A DNA stretch of 64,000 nt from Sphingomonas sp. BK580 (GTDB lineage Bacteria; Pseudomonadota; Alphaproteobacteria; Sphingomonadales; Sphingomonadaceae), in NCBI RefSeq assembly GCF_014194975.1, contig NZ_JACIAY010000001.1:496001-560000 (forward strand), read 5' to 3'. Below the pieces are notes generated by a model. The model was not told the origin of the DNA and ran no database searches. It worked only from the letters and a program-made list of their open reading frames with translations. A program made the translations under genes and the position numbers. This document shows, in pieces, positions 7,623-17,847 of the stretch. Within the stretch, counting starts at the first letter, position 1. The number at the start of each line of letters is the position of its first letter.

Positions 7623-10600
7623 TCAGAAGCTGAAGCGCACACCCAGGCGGTAGGTGCGCCCCAGCACGTCGTACAAAGCCGGGTTGACGAAGAAGGGCGA
7701 CTTGGCGGGATCGCGATTGAAGAGGTTGTCGACCTTGGCATAGGCCGTCACCGCCTCGGTGATGTTATACGTGCCGCCGAGATCCATGTAGAACGCGCCC
7801 GGCATGAAGTTCTGATCGATCGTCGGCCGTTGCGGGGTCGACTCCGGGCAGGTGCCGGCGCCGCATTGGATGTACTGATGGCCCAGCACACCGTCGCTGA
7901 ACCAGCGCTCCTGCACCAGGAGCGAGAAGTCGTCGGTCTCGTAGGTCTGCACCGCGAGCCACTTCCAGTCGGGCGTGTTGCCCGTGTTCACGCCCGCGGT
8001 GTCGTTGGGGATCGTGCCGGTAAGGCCGGTGTCGGTGACGAACTTGCTGATATGCGTGGCCAGCGCGCGGACGGTCAGGCGGCCGGGCAGGCCGAGCGGC
8101 CGCTGCCAGCGGTAGCTCGCCTCGATGTCGAAGCCGGACGTGTCGATCGACGCCAGGTTGAAGGCCTGGACGTTGATGAAATTGGGCCCGGCCTGGTTGT
8201 TCAGGTTGAACGCGCTGCACGTCTCGGGGAGCACGTTGCGGAAGCACAGGTTGACGATGTCTCCCGCGCCCAGGCTCGAGATCACGTCGGTGATCTTGAG
8301 CTTGTACCAGTCGAACGACAGGCTCAGCCCCGGCGCCCAGCTCGATCCGGAGAAGGAGATGCCCGCGGTGGTGTTGCGCGCGATCTCCGGCGTCAGGTTC
8401 GGGTTGCCGATCGTGTTCTGGATCGCGAGCACGTTGACGTTGCGGAACGGGTCGAAGAAGTTCGGCTGCGTCGTCGTCACGGGAGCGGCGAACAGCTCGG
8501 AGAGGTTGGGCGCGCGCACGTCGCGCGAAGTCACGCCGCGCAGGCGGAAGCCGTCGATCGGCAGGTCCCAGGTGCCGCCGACCTTCCACGCCCAGACCGT
8601 GCCCGAGGTGCTGTAGTCGGTGACGCGCGCCGCACCGGTGACGTTGGCGCGACCGACCGAATCTCCGTCGAGCAGCGGCACCGCGACCTCGAGGAACGCC
8701 TCCTTCACGCTATAGGCGCCGGTCCCGTTCTTGTAGTTGCCGGCGTACCAGTTGTTGCCGGCGGGCAGTTGCACCGGGTCGAACGGATAGATCGAGTCGT
8801 ACGGCTGGGCGTCGATACCCGCGCCGTAAGGGTCAGCGGTGACCTTGTAGAATTCGTGCCGGAACTCGCCGCCGAACGCCACCGACACCGGCCCCGCCCA
8901 GGAGCTGAACGGTGAGCCCGAGAAGTTGAGGCTGGCCACGTCCTGCGTCTGTCGCGTGCGCTGGCGCGGACCGTTGGCGGGCATGACATAGTCCAGCGCC
9001 TGCTGCGACGGGTTGCCGCCGAAGACGTTGAGCGGCTGGCATCCGGCCGCGCGCGCGACCGGGTTGGCGCAGACGATCGCGCCGTCGAGCGATGTCGCGT
9101 TGATGGCGTTGTTATAGCGCTGCGTCAGCAGGATATTGTCGACGTCGATCCTGGTCTTGTTGGTGCCGTGCTCGACGTAGATGTCGTAGCTCCAGTCCGA
9201 CCCGAACACCGGCTGGCGCCCCTTCGCGCCGACCACGAAGCGGTACTGGCGCCGATCGGTGTGGACCTGGGTGTTGCCCAGCGCGGCGTTGCTCGTCCCG
9301 AACTGGAAGCTCGTGATCCCCGCGGTGGCGCACGCCGCCTTGATCTGCGCCGGGACGTAGGGATTGGCGCACTGGATCGTCAGCGCGGGGCGGTTCTGCC
9401 CGCCGACCGGCTGGTTGTTGGTCTTCACCTGCGCGATGTTCGAGGTGACGTAGATCTCGTTGTTGGGCGCGAAGTCGAAACCGATCCGGCCGTAGCTGTT
9501 GAGCCGTTCCAGCCCCGACAGCAGCGAGCGCCCCGCATCGACGTTGCCGGAGAGATCGCCGCCCTGGCAGAAGCCCGCGAAACAGCCGATCACCGCGCCG
9601 GACGACGTACGCGAGGGCACGCCGTTCGAGCCGTACTGGAACTGGAACGGGTTGCCCGACTGGTCGAAGGCGATGCCCTGCAGCGGACCGGCGGTGATCA
9701 GGCCGTATTTGGCGAAGGTGATCGACTGAGCGTAGTCGCGCAGCACGTATTGCGGCGAGCCGTCGTTGGTGACGTTGCGGTTGACCAGCGTGGTCTGCTT
9801 GAACCAGTCACGCCCGCCGGCGAGCCCGATGCCGAACTCTCCGCCGCCGACGCCCTCGTCGCGCGCATATTCCGTGCTGCCGACGATATGCAGGCGATCG
9901 TCGAGCAGGCTGGTACCGGCGGCGAGCTGGACGAGCACCTGCTCGTTGTCGCCATAGTCGGTGATGCCGCCCTGGACGTTGCCCTTCACACCCTTGAAGC
10001 GGGTGTCGGTGATGAAGTTGACCACGCCGCCGACCGCGTCCGAGCCATAGGAGGCGGAGGCGCCGCCGTTGACCACGTCGACGCGCTTGATCAGCAGTTG
10101 CGGGAACTGGCTGACGTCGGGCACGCCGGTCACGTTGGCGCCGACGACGCGCTGACCGTCGATCAGCGTCAGCGTGCGGATCGCGCCCACGCCGCGCAGC
10201 GAGAACGAGCTCAGCCCTTGCGCGCCGCTCGAGGTGCTGAAGGTGTTGACGCTGGTGCCGGTCGAGCCCTGCAGCGACGGCAGTTGCGAGATGGTGGTGA
10301 AGACGTTGGGCTGCGCGTTGGCGGCGATCGCGCCGGAGTCGATCACGGTCGTCGGCGTCGGCGCGGTGAAGCCGCCCGTGGTGATGCGCGAGCCGGTGAC
10401 GATGATGTCCTGCGCGGCAGCATCGCGCGCGCCGGCGCCGTCCTGCTCGGGCTGGGCGGTGGAACCAGCGGTGGTGTCGAGCTGCGGCGGCACCTCGGCT
10501 TGGGTCGTCGCGACGCCCGCTTCCTGCCCGGCCGGGGCCGACTGCGCCCGGGCGGTCGTCGGCAGCGCGATGGCGGTGATCAGTGCGGCGAGCGCGACGC

Positions 10601-10646
10601 CGCCCCGCATCCCGGCACGACGTGCGCTGGTGGTGGCTCTCATCAT
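7623..10646 (-). CDS. TonB-dependent outer-membrane receptor
   Basis: This protein of about 1007 residues has a signal peptide (GVALAALITAIALPTTARAQ) and a low-complexity linker. The TonB box/plug start is DIIVTGSRITTGGF, followed by the plug (SQLPSLQGS to DAVGGVVNFITD), a long 22-strand-type barrel and the terminal strand LGVRFSF. The frame opens at TTG 10661, but that segment encodes the Shine-Dalgarno GGAGGAGGGG, so ATG 10646 is the real start (a second ATG follows at once). It mediates energised uptake of a large ligand; beside an esterase and glycosidase genes, a glycan is more likely than a siderophore. A promoter with a LacI-type palindrome lies about 300 bases upstream. Confidence 0.93.
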   Translation of the reverse strand: MMRATTSARRAGMRGGVALAALITAIALPTTARAQSAPAGQEAGVATTQAEVPPQLDTTAGSTAQPEQDGAGARDAAAQDIIVTGSRITTGGFTAPTPTTVIDSGAIAANAQPNVFTTISQLPSLQGSTGTSVNTFSTSSGAQGLSSFSLRGVGAIRTLTLIDGQRVVGANVTGVPDVSQFPQLLIKRVDVVNGGASASYGSDAVGGVVNFITDTRFKGVKGNVQGGITDYGDNEQVLVQLAAGTSLLDDRLHIVGSTEYARDEGVGGGEFGIGLAGGRDWFKQTTLVNRNVTNDGSPQYVLRDYAQSITFAKYGLITAGPLQGIAFDQSGNPFQFQYGSNGVPSRTSSGAVIGCFAGFCQGGDLSGNVDAGRSLLSGLERLNSYGRIGFDFAPNNEIYVTSNIAQVKTNNQPVGGQNRPALTIQCANPYVPAQIKAACATAGITSFQFGTSNAALGNTQVHTDRRQYRFVVGAKGRQPVFGSDWSYDIYVEHGTNKTRIDVDNILLTQRYNNAINATSLDGAIVCANPVARAAGCQPLNVFGGNPSQQALDYVMPANGPRQRTRQTQDVASLNFSGSPFSSWAGPVSVAFGGEFRHEFYKVTADPYGAGIDAQPYDSIYPFDPVQLPAGNNWYAGNYKNGTGAYSVKEAFLEVAVPLLDGDSVGRANVTGAARVTDYSTSGTVWAWKVGGTWDLPIDGFRLRGVTSRDVRAPNLSELFAAPVTTTQPNFFDPFRNVNVLAIQNTIGNPNLTPEIARNTTAGISFSGSSWAPGLSLSFDWYKLKITDVISSLGAGDIVNLCFRNVLPETCSAFNLNNQAGPNFINVQAFNLASIDTSGFDIEASYRWQRPLGLPGRLTVRALATHISKFVTDTGLTGTIPNDTAGVNTGNTPDWKWLAVQTYETDDFSLLVQERWFSDGVLGHQYIQCGAGTCPESTPQRPTIDQNFMPGAFYMDLGGTYNITEAVTAYAKVDNLFNRDPAKSPFFVNPALYDVLGRTYRLGVRFSF

Positions 10647-10941
10647 TTTCCCCTCCTCCAAGAGTTATATCTCTGATCGTTCATCGACAGCAGTGTGCGG
10701 CAGCCGACTCCACGATGAGCCGTACTTCTTCGCATTGTCGTGGTGAGAACCGGGCGCTTGCGACAGGCCATCGCGCCAGTGATCGTCGATGATCCCGGGT
10801 CAAGGCTCGTCCGCGCATCGCAACGAAGTCTTTGCCATCGACACGACGATGGCGCGTCACCCTCCTCCTCTCGCATTCTCTCCGTTCGCTCGAGAACATA
10901 CCGTTTCGATCGTCCGATCGATTCGGCCCTCGATTGCTCAC
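10647..10941 (-). other. long leader of the TonB receptor gene, no gene seen
   Basis: If the promoter at 10959-10986 is used, the transcript has a leader of about 300 bases. Short open frames on both strands lack family resemblance and ribosome binding sites. I could not identify a riboswitch or a clear hairpin other than the Shine-Dalgarno region. Confidence 0.35.
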
Positions 10942-10986
10942 GGTAACGTTACCATCAAAGCGTAATGGAGCTTTTCCCTATGTCAA
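10942..10986 (-). promoter_or_regulatory. promoter with LacI-type operator for the TonB receptor
   Basis: On the minus strand TTGACA (10981-10986) is followed after 16 bases by TACGCT (10959-10964). Five bases further on is the perfect 12-bp palindrome GGTAACGTTACC (10942-10953), which would cover the transcription start. Palindromes of this form with a central CG are typical of LacI family regulators; no LacI gene is in the window. Confidence 0.55.
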
Positions 10987-11029
10987 CACTCTCTCATGAA
11001 TAAAATCTACAGGCTATTACTTGGATGTC

Positions 11030-11050
11030 CCCGGCGCGAGTGACGCCGGG
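11030..11050 (-). terminator. hairpin downstream of the esterase gene
   Basis: Perfect 7-bp arms CCCGGCG/CGCCGGG surround a 7-base loop, about 50 bases after the esterase stop. There is no T run. It separates the esterase gene from the receptor promoter and may act as a weak terminator. Confidence 0.35.
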
Positions 11051-11099
11051 CACCAGTAGATTACGGCTTGAAAATCAGCATGTAAGATCGAGACCAGCG

Positions 11100-12338
<1,239 letters not shown>

Positions 12339-12580
12339 CTATCAGATATGGTCTATAGCATCCGCGAGACGGTGCAAGGGCCCAGTGGTCGATGGCGCAC
12401 CGTCGCGCGACGAGTGCCTCCCCGTGACTTGTTCCCCGACGGACGCCGAGGTCCAGGTGGGAAGGCTGCCGTGGCGCTCATCACCGTCTCCCCACCTGGA
12501 TCCCGGCTTTCGCCGGAGAACAGCAGCGCAGGCGCGCTGTCCCGCGCCCCCGCGCCGCGCGGCGCGCCGGTGCTCATACG

Positions 12581-12612
12581 AAAAGAGGATGCCGGCCTGA
12601 GCCGACATCCTC
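12581..12612 (-). terminator. rho-independent terminator of the second TonB receptor gene
   Basis: Read on the minus strand, a 12-bp stem with one G-T pair (GAGGATGTCGGC and GCCGGCATCCTC) closes a 4-base loop and is followed by TTTT. It begins 25 bases after the receptor stop codon. The stretch 12291-12580 otherwise holds only the esterase promoter region. Confidence 0.8.
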
Positions 12613-12637
12613 CAGGTGGGGAAGCTGGTGGTAGCCC

Positions 12638-15600
12638 CTAGAAGCGGACGTGCGTGCCGACGATGAAGCGGCGGCCGTAGTCGAACACGTCGAGCAGCTG
12701 GTTGCTGTAGCGCCCATGCGTGCTCTGCTGGTTGTTGTTCACGTTCTCCGCCGCGGCGAACACGCTGAAGTTCTTGCTGATGTCGTAGCTCGTCGACAGG
12801 TCGAGCTGGAGGCTGGAGTTGACGAAGGTCGGCTCGGCGCCGAATTGGCTGGTGTTCTGGTTCTGGCCGAACTGCAACAGATACTCGTCGCGCCAGTTGA
12901 GCGCGGCGCGGAACTGGAAGCCGTTCTTGTCATAGAAGCCGACGAAATTGGCCGAGTTCGCCAGGCCGGTCACCGCGAAGCCGGTCTGCGAGATGTCGCT
13001 CTGGTCGTACGGCTTGTTGGTGTCGACGAAGGTGGCGTTGGCCTGGAAGCCGAAGCCGGTGTCGCCGAAGACCTGCTGCCACGCCAGCTCGACGCCGCGC
13101 ACGGTCGCGTCAGGCCCGTTGACCTGCTGCGACACCGCGAAGTTCGCCGCGCTGCCGGTGGTGGGGTCGATCACCCCGTTGATCGCCTGCCGCGTCACGC
13201 CCTGGACGATGAAGTTGCTGACGTTCTTGAGGAAGAAGTCGACCGAGAGGTAGGAGTTGCGCTTGTAATACCATTCCGCGGCGGCGTCGAAATTGTCCGC
13301 CAGATAGGGCTGGAGCGACGGATTGCCGCCGCTCGCGGTCAGCGCGCCGACGCGCTGGCCGCTACCTACCGCCAGCACCGGGTTGAGCGTGCTGAGCCCC
13401 GGGCGCGTCAGCGTGCGCGACGCATCGAAGCGCAGCTGAAGCTCGGGCGTGACCTCTAGCCGCAGATCAACCGTCGGCAGCAGGTACGAGTAGTTGCTTT
13501 TGGCGCGGATCGGCGAGACGTCGCCGAACGCGACCGTGAGCAGGGTCGGGTCAGCGGTGCTGGTGCTGATCGAGACGGGCAGACGACCCTGACCGGTGGA
13601 GACCAAGTGCGTGTTCTCGTTGCGCACGCCCGCCGCGAAGTGGAACGGCATGCCCGCGATGTCGGCGGTGTAGGCGACGTTGAGGTACAGCGACCAGGTC
13701 TTCTCGTTGATGTTCTGGAGGCTGTTGGGATCAACCTGCTGATCGAAGCTGCCGGTGAAGCCGTTCAGCCCGTCCGTGGTGTTGGTGGGATAGTTGAAGC
13801 CCGGGATCCGCTGCGCCTGCGGGTTGCCGAGCGAGCTGAGATAGGCCTGATAGGCGATCGGGCTGAACTTGATCAGCGACGGCGGCAGCGTGCCCTTGAA
13901 GCCGGGAATGAAGTTGCTGCCGAGCCCGATCGTGCCCTGGTAGAGCGACGCGGGCAGCGGTGCGATCCCGCTGCCCTGCCCCGACGGCCCGCCGTAGCCG
14001 GCATAGGCCTGCCAGAAGTTGTTGATGAACGTGCTCTTGTTCGAGAGACGGAAATCGTCCTCGACATACTGGCCGCCGGCGCGGATGGTCAGGTCGTCCT
14101 GCTTCCACGTCGCGGTGAAGCGCGCCTGCTTCAACTCGTCGGTGTTCTGCTGGGTCTGGTTGACGGTGACGTGCGACCCGATCAGCGACGGATCGGCGAA
14201 GTTGGCCGCGTTCCCGTTCGGACCGACGACGGTCAGCGACGGGAAACTGTTGTTGCTGTTCCCGTTGATCTGCAACCCGGTGTTGTTGGCGAGTTGGCCG
14301 CCATAGCCGATGTCACCGTTCTGGCTGCCGATCGTGTCGTCGTCGGGGTTGAGCCAGCTCTTCGCATAGGAGAGGTCGCCTTCCAGCGTGAAGTTCTCGC
14401 TGACGTCCCACTTGACGTTGCCGCCGATCTGGTTGGTGCGCAGGATCTGCGTGTTGAGCGCGGCGGTGAAGTCGGTCGGCGAGCCGGCCTGGGTGAAGTC
14501 GATCGCGGTGCCGTTGTCGTCGAGCTCGACGTTGCGCAGCGCGCCCTGGTTGAACCACACGCCGAGCGCGGACGATTGCGTCTCGATCTTCTGGCGCGAG
14601 AAATTGTCGTCGAGCGTGACCATCACGTCCTCGGACGGATGCCATTGCAGCGCGAGGCGGGCGTCGACTCGCTCGTCCTTGGTGGTCTGCTGGTCGACGA
14701 CATATTGCTGCGGGAACCAGCCCACCACGGTCTGGCGCTGCGCCGCCGCGGCGCCGGCGTCGCTGGTCGGGTTGCAGGTGGCGGCGGTGCTGCCCTGGAG
14801 CTGGCACGGCGCGTAATAACCGCCCGCCCAGCCGGATACCGAGACGCGGTTGGTCTTGGTATCGCGCCGCGTGTAGATCACATCTGCGAGCACGCCGAGC
14901 GTATCGTCGGCGAAGGTGTTGCTGAACAGCACGCCCGCGGTCGGCACCACCTTGCCCGAGCGGTCCTGGATCGAGCCCGAGGCGCTCGCCGCGACGCGCA
15001 GCCCGGGGTGATCGAACGGCTTGGGGAACTGGATGTCGACGGTGGCGCCGATGGAGCTCGACGCGAGCGTCACGTCCGGCGTCTTGAGCACGCTGAGCTG
15101 GCCGATGAAGTCGGAGCCGACCGTCGAGAAGTCGATCTGGCGCCCGCCGGTGCCTGTCGAGATGCGGCGGCCGTCGTACAGCGTGGTGTTGAAGTCGCCG
15201 CCGAAACCGCGGACGGTGATGCCCGTCGCCTCGCCGCGCGTCCCCGAGCGTTGGATCGAGACGCCCGGCAGGCGCTGCAACGACGCGGCGACGTTAGTGT
15301 CGGGGAACTTGCCGATGTCCTCGGCCGAGATCGCATCGACCACGCCGGTGGAGGTGCGCTTGATGTCGAGGTTGCGCTGGAGCGAGCCGCGCAGGCCGGT
15401 GACGATGATGTCGCGCGATGGGTCGCCGTCCGCCGCGGTATTGGCACCGTTGGCGTCGGGGGCGCTGGACTCGTCCTGCGCGCGACCCGCCTCGCTCGCG
15501 CTGAGCGAGTTCGCGGTGGACGGCACCGCGGGCTGCGCCGCGACCGGCGGCTGCGCCTGACTATTCTGGAGACTCTGCGGGTCGGCCTGCTGCGCGGCCG

Positions 15601-15709
15601 CGGGTAGCGCGGCGGTCAGAGCCGCGATGCTGCACGCGGCGGCGAGGCCGCGCTTGGTGACCGCGACTCGGCCACGGCGGACGGAACGAACGCTCTCAGG
15701 CTTGTGCAT
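12638..15709 (-). CDS. TonB-dependent receptor, Xanthomonas/Caulobacter carbohydrate type
   Basis: This 1023-residue protein has a signal peptide (LAAACSIAALTAALPAAAQQ) and an extended Ala/Pro-rich linker. DIIVTGLRGSLQRNLDIKR begins the plug and DAISAEDIGKFPDTNVAASLQRLPGVSIQR continues it, a hallmark of the large TonB-Xanth-Caul group that often imports oligosaccharides. The terminal strand is FIVGTHVRF. GAGGAGGGG stands before the ATG. The gene is divergent from SapC and JmjC genes; this trio is common in sphingomonads and xanthomonads next to glycoside hydrolases. Two LacI-type palindromes lie in the intergenic region. A galactoside ligand is inferred from the nearby GH27 gene. Confidence 0.93.
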   Translation of the reverse strand: MHKPESVRSVRRGRVAVTKRGLAAACSIAALTAALPAAAQQADPQSLQNSQAQPPVAAQPAVPSTANSLSASEAGRAQDESSAPDANGANTAADGDPSRDIIVTGLRGSLQRNLDIKRTSTGVVDAISAEDIGKFPDTNVAASLQRLPGVSIQRSGTRGEATGITVRGFGGDFNTTLYDGRRISTGTGGRQIDFSTVGSDFIGQLSVLKTPDVTLASSSIGATVDIQFPKPFDHPGLRVAASASGSIQDRSGKVVPTAGVLFSNTFADDTLGVLADVIYTRRDTKTNRVSVSGWAGGYYAPCQLQGSTAATCNPTSDAGAAAAQRQTVVGWFPQQYVVDQQTTKDERVDARLALQWHPSEDVMVTLDDNFSRQKIETQSSALGVWFNQGALRNVELDDNGTAIDFTQAGSPTDFTAALNTQILRTNQIGGNVKWDVSENFTLEGDLSYAKSWLNPDDDTIGSQNGDIGYGGQLANNTGLQINGNSNNSFPSLTVVGPNGNAANFADPSLIGSHVTVNQTQQNTDELKQARFTATWKQDDLTIRAGGQYVEDDFRLSNKSTFINNFWQAYAGYGGPSGQGSGIAPLPASLYQGTIGLGSNFIPGFKGTLPPSLIKFSPIAYQAYLSSLGNPQAQRIPGFNYPTNTTDGLNGFTGSFDQQVDPNSLQNINEKTWSLYLNVAYTADIAGMPFHFAAGVRNENTHLVSTGQGRLPVSISTSTADPTLLTVAFGDVSPIRAKSNYSYLLPTVDLRLEVTPELQLRFDASRTLTRPGLSTLNPVLAVGSGQRVGALTASGGNPSLQPYLADNFDAAAEWYYKRNSYLSVDFFLKNVSNFIVQGVTRQAINGVIDPTTGSAANFAVSQQVNGPDATVRGVELAWQQVFGDTGFGFQANATFVDTNKPYDQSDISQTGFAVTGLANSANFVGFYDKNGFQFRAALNWRDEYLLQFGQNQNTSQFGAEPTFVNSSLQLDLSTSYDISKNFSVFAAAENVNNNQQSTHGRYSNQLLDVFDYGRRFIVGTHVRF

Positions 15710-15798
15710 AGCCCCTCCTCATGATGTGCCGATCGACTCGGCTTCTTATGCCTCCCCTATGGCGCCGCGGCCGCTGCGGGCGCGTACGTCATGGGAAA

Positions 15799-15808
15799 GT
15801 AGCGCTAC
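15799..15808. promoter_or_regulatory. LacI-type palindrome, receptor side
   Basis: The perfect 10-bp palindrome GTAGCGCTAC lies about 90 bases upstream of the TonB receptor start in the divergent region with sapC. It is embedded in GAAAGTAGCGCT, a 12-mer that recurs near 60.95 kb. It resembles LacI family operators of carbohydrate loci. Confidence 0.5.
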
Positions 15809-15850
15809 CATATTCGCTTCGTGGGACGTGGCAAGCGTCCATAAACATTT

Positions 15851-15866
15851 CAGTTAGCGCTAACTG
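15851..15866. promoter_or_regulatory. LacI-type palindrome, sapC side
   Basis: CAGTTAGCGCTAACTG is a perfect 16-bp palindrome with the same TAGCGCTA core as the site 50 bases away. The pair would allow one regulator to control both divergent transcripts. The regulator itself is not in the window. Confidence 0.55.
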
Positions 15867-15941
15867 CTGGCGCTTGGCCGCGCGAGGCTCTAACCCAGTC
15901 GAACGAGGCGAGAACGGGCCCGGCGAGACGGAGGGGGAGCG

Positions 15942-16628
15942 ATGGCACGGTGGGAGCTGTTGGCGAGCGAGCGGCACGCCGGGCTGACGATGCGGCGTGC
16001 CGATGCAGCCGGTCGCCACTTCGTCCAGGTCGTGCCCGGCGAGTTCGCCAAGCTGGCCACCTGCTGTCCCATCGTGCTGACGAAGCATCCCGAGACCGGA
16101 CGTTTCTACGCCGGCGCGCTGCTCGGCTTCACGTCCGGCGAGAACCTGGCCGGCAATCTCGACGGCGTGATGCCGCTCGATCTCGAGCGCGAGGGCTTCT
16201 TCATCGTCGACACGGACATCGCGGTGGATCTCGACCAGCCACGCTTCGCCGCGGACCTCGAAGCGGGCGTCGAGCGGGTTGCGCTGTTCGACCTGGATGG
16301 CACGCCCTCGACGCACCTGCGTCGCGTCCAGCGCGCGCTGGGGCTCCTCCACGCCGGCGTGGCGGAGAGCGAGGCGCTGATGCAGGCGCTGCTCGACGCC
16401 CGGCTGATCGAGCCGATCGACGTCTCGCTATCGTTCGACGACGGCGAGCGGCTGCGGCTCGAGGGGCTCTACACCGTCGGCCGCGACGCGCTGGCGGAGC
16501 TCGACGACGCGACGGCGCTCCGGCTGTTCCGCGCCGGTCAGCTCCACCATGCACACACGCTGATCGACTCGCTCCAGCAGATCGCGCGGCTGGCCCACCG
16601 CCGCAACGAGCGACTCGCGCTGGCATGA
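15942..16628 (+). CDS. SapC family protein
   Basis: This 228-residue protein matches the SapC family found beside TonB receptors: an N-terminal WELLASERHAGLTMR, then VVPGEFAKLATCCPIVLTKHPETGRFYAGALLGF and ENL..N...MPLDLEREGFFIV. No signal peptide or membrane helix is seen, so it is probably cytoplasmic. The name comes from a Campylobacter surface-layer secretion locus; the role in sphingomonads is unknown. GGAGGGGGAGCG precedes the ATG. Its stop overlaps the next start as ATGA, so it is made together with the JmjC-like protein. Confidence 0.85.
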   Translation: MARWELLASERHAGLTMRRADAAGRHFVQVVPGEFAKLATCCPIVLTKHPETGRFYAGALLGFTSGENLAGNLDGVMPLDLEREGFFIVDTDIAVDLDQPRFAADLEAGVERVALFDLDGTPSTHLRRVQRALGLLHAGVAESEALMQALLDARLIEPIDVSLSFDDGERLRLEGLYTVGRDALAELDDATALRLFRAGQLHHAHTLIDSLQQIARLAHRRNERLALA

Positions 16629-17629
16629 GCACGGCGGCGCACGTTGCGGAACATGCCGCCGCGGACGTCGCCACGCCGGCGGCGTTCGATGCGATCGTCG
16701 CGACCTGCCGTCCCGCGGTGATCCGCGGGCTTTGCGGCGACTGGCCGATCACGCGCGCGTCGACCGACTCGGCGGACGCGCTCGCCGACTATGTCGCGGC
16801 GCTCGATCCGGGCCGCTCCGCCGAGGCGTTCGTGGGGGCGCCGACGATCGCGGGGCGCTATTATTACGGGGAGTCGCTCGACGGCTTCAATTTCACCCGC
16901 GAGACGATCGGCGTCACCGCGGCGCTGCGGCGGGTGATCGACACCGCCGGCGTGACCGGGGCGCCGACGCTCTACCTCGGCTCGCTCCCCACCGCGGCCT
17001 ACCTGCCGCGCTTCGCCGACGACAATCCGCTGCCGCTGCTGCCGGCCGCGGCGCGGCCGCGGATCTGGCTCGGGCACGCCTCGGTGGTGGCGTGTCACCA
17101 CGACAATTCGGACAATCTCGCCTGCGTCGTCGCGGGGCAGCGCCGCTTCACCTTATACCCGCCCGACGCGATCGCCGACCTGTACGTCGGCCCGATCGAC
17201 CACAACATGGCGGGGCAGCCGGTCAGCCTGGCCGCTGGCGCATCGGAGGATCCACGTTTCCCGCGCTTTGCCGCGGCCCGCGAGCGCGCGCTGGTAGCCG
17301 ATCTCGCGCCGGGCGACGCGCTGTTCCTGCCGAAATTGTGGTGGCATCAGGTGGAGGCGACCAGCCCGGTCAACGTGCTGGTGAACTATTGGTGGGACGC
17401 GTTCGCGACCGGGCCCGACTCCCCCTATACCGCGATGCTGCTCGCCCTCGCCGCGATCGCGGAGCGACCCGAGAGGGAGCGCGCGGCGTGGCGCGCCTTC
17501 TTCGATCATTACGTGTTCCGCCCCGACGGTCACCCGCTCGCGCACCTGCCCGAGGAGCGCCACGGGCTGCTTGGCCGCGGGCAAGGAGGCAAGCTGCGAG
17601 CGATGGTGATGCGGCTGCTGCGCGGCTGA
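16625..17629 (+). CDS. cupin-like/JmjC-domain protein (putative Fe(II)/2-oxoglutarate dioxygenase)
   Basis: This 334-residue protein resembles the cupin_8/JmjC family: an N-terminal PAVIRGLCGDWPITRA, then a facial-triad-like HxD in ACHHDNSDNLACVVAGQRRFTLYPP and a distal His in LPKLWWHQVEATSPVNVLVNYWW. This suggests an iron- and 2-oxoglutarate-dependent hydroxylase; in related loci it sits with SapC and often tryptophan halogenases. The open frame extends upstream through sapC, but the ATG overlapping the sapC stop (ATGA) is the start. A possible target is the receptor or SapC; no substrate is known. It converges with the alpha-galactosidase gene. Confidence 0.82.
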   Translation: MSTAAHVAEHAAADVATPAAFDAIVATCRPAVIRGLCGDWPITRASTDSADALADYVAALDPGRSAEAFVGAPTIAGRYYYGESLDGFNFTRETIGVTAALRRVIDTAGVTGAPTLYLGSLPTAAYLPRFADDNPLPLLPAAARPRIWLGHASVVACHHDNSDNLACVVAGQRRFTLYPPDAIADLYVGPIDHNMAGQPVSLAAGASEDPRFPRFAAARERALVADLAPGDALFLPKLWWHQVEATSPVNVLVNYWWDAFATGPDSPYTAMLLALAAIAERPERERAAWRAFFDHYVFRPDGHPLAHLPEERHGLLGRGQGGKLRAMVMRLLRG

Positions 17630-17847
17630 AGCAGGACAGAGGAGCGGGCACCGCCCAGCGCGATCATGCGCGCGCCGGCGCGATGATGTCTGGATCACCG
17701 CCGGTCTCGAACCCGCCACTCAGAGCCGCCCTGCCCACCTCCCGATCTCGGCGCCCGTGGTTCGATCACGGGGAGTGACGCACCGACCGACGTGGCCGTC
17801 GCGCGAGCGCGCGCCGGCGGCTGTCGACGCTGGGATCGGCCTCGCTC
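17630..17847. other. convergent intergenic region with an imperfect hairpin
   Basis: This 218-bp region lies between convergent genes. At 17663-17687 an inverted repeat (ATCAT...ATGAT with CGCG arms and one bulge) could serve as a bidirectional terminator, but it has no T run. Nothing else is supported. Confidence 0.3.

Noticed and set aside
17752..17771. tRNA T-arm-like sequence (GGTTCGAT within CCGTG/CACGG)
   Set aside because: The stem register is shifted relative to a real T arm, and no acceptor stem, anticodon arm or D arm surrounds it.
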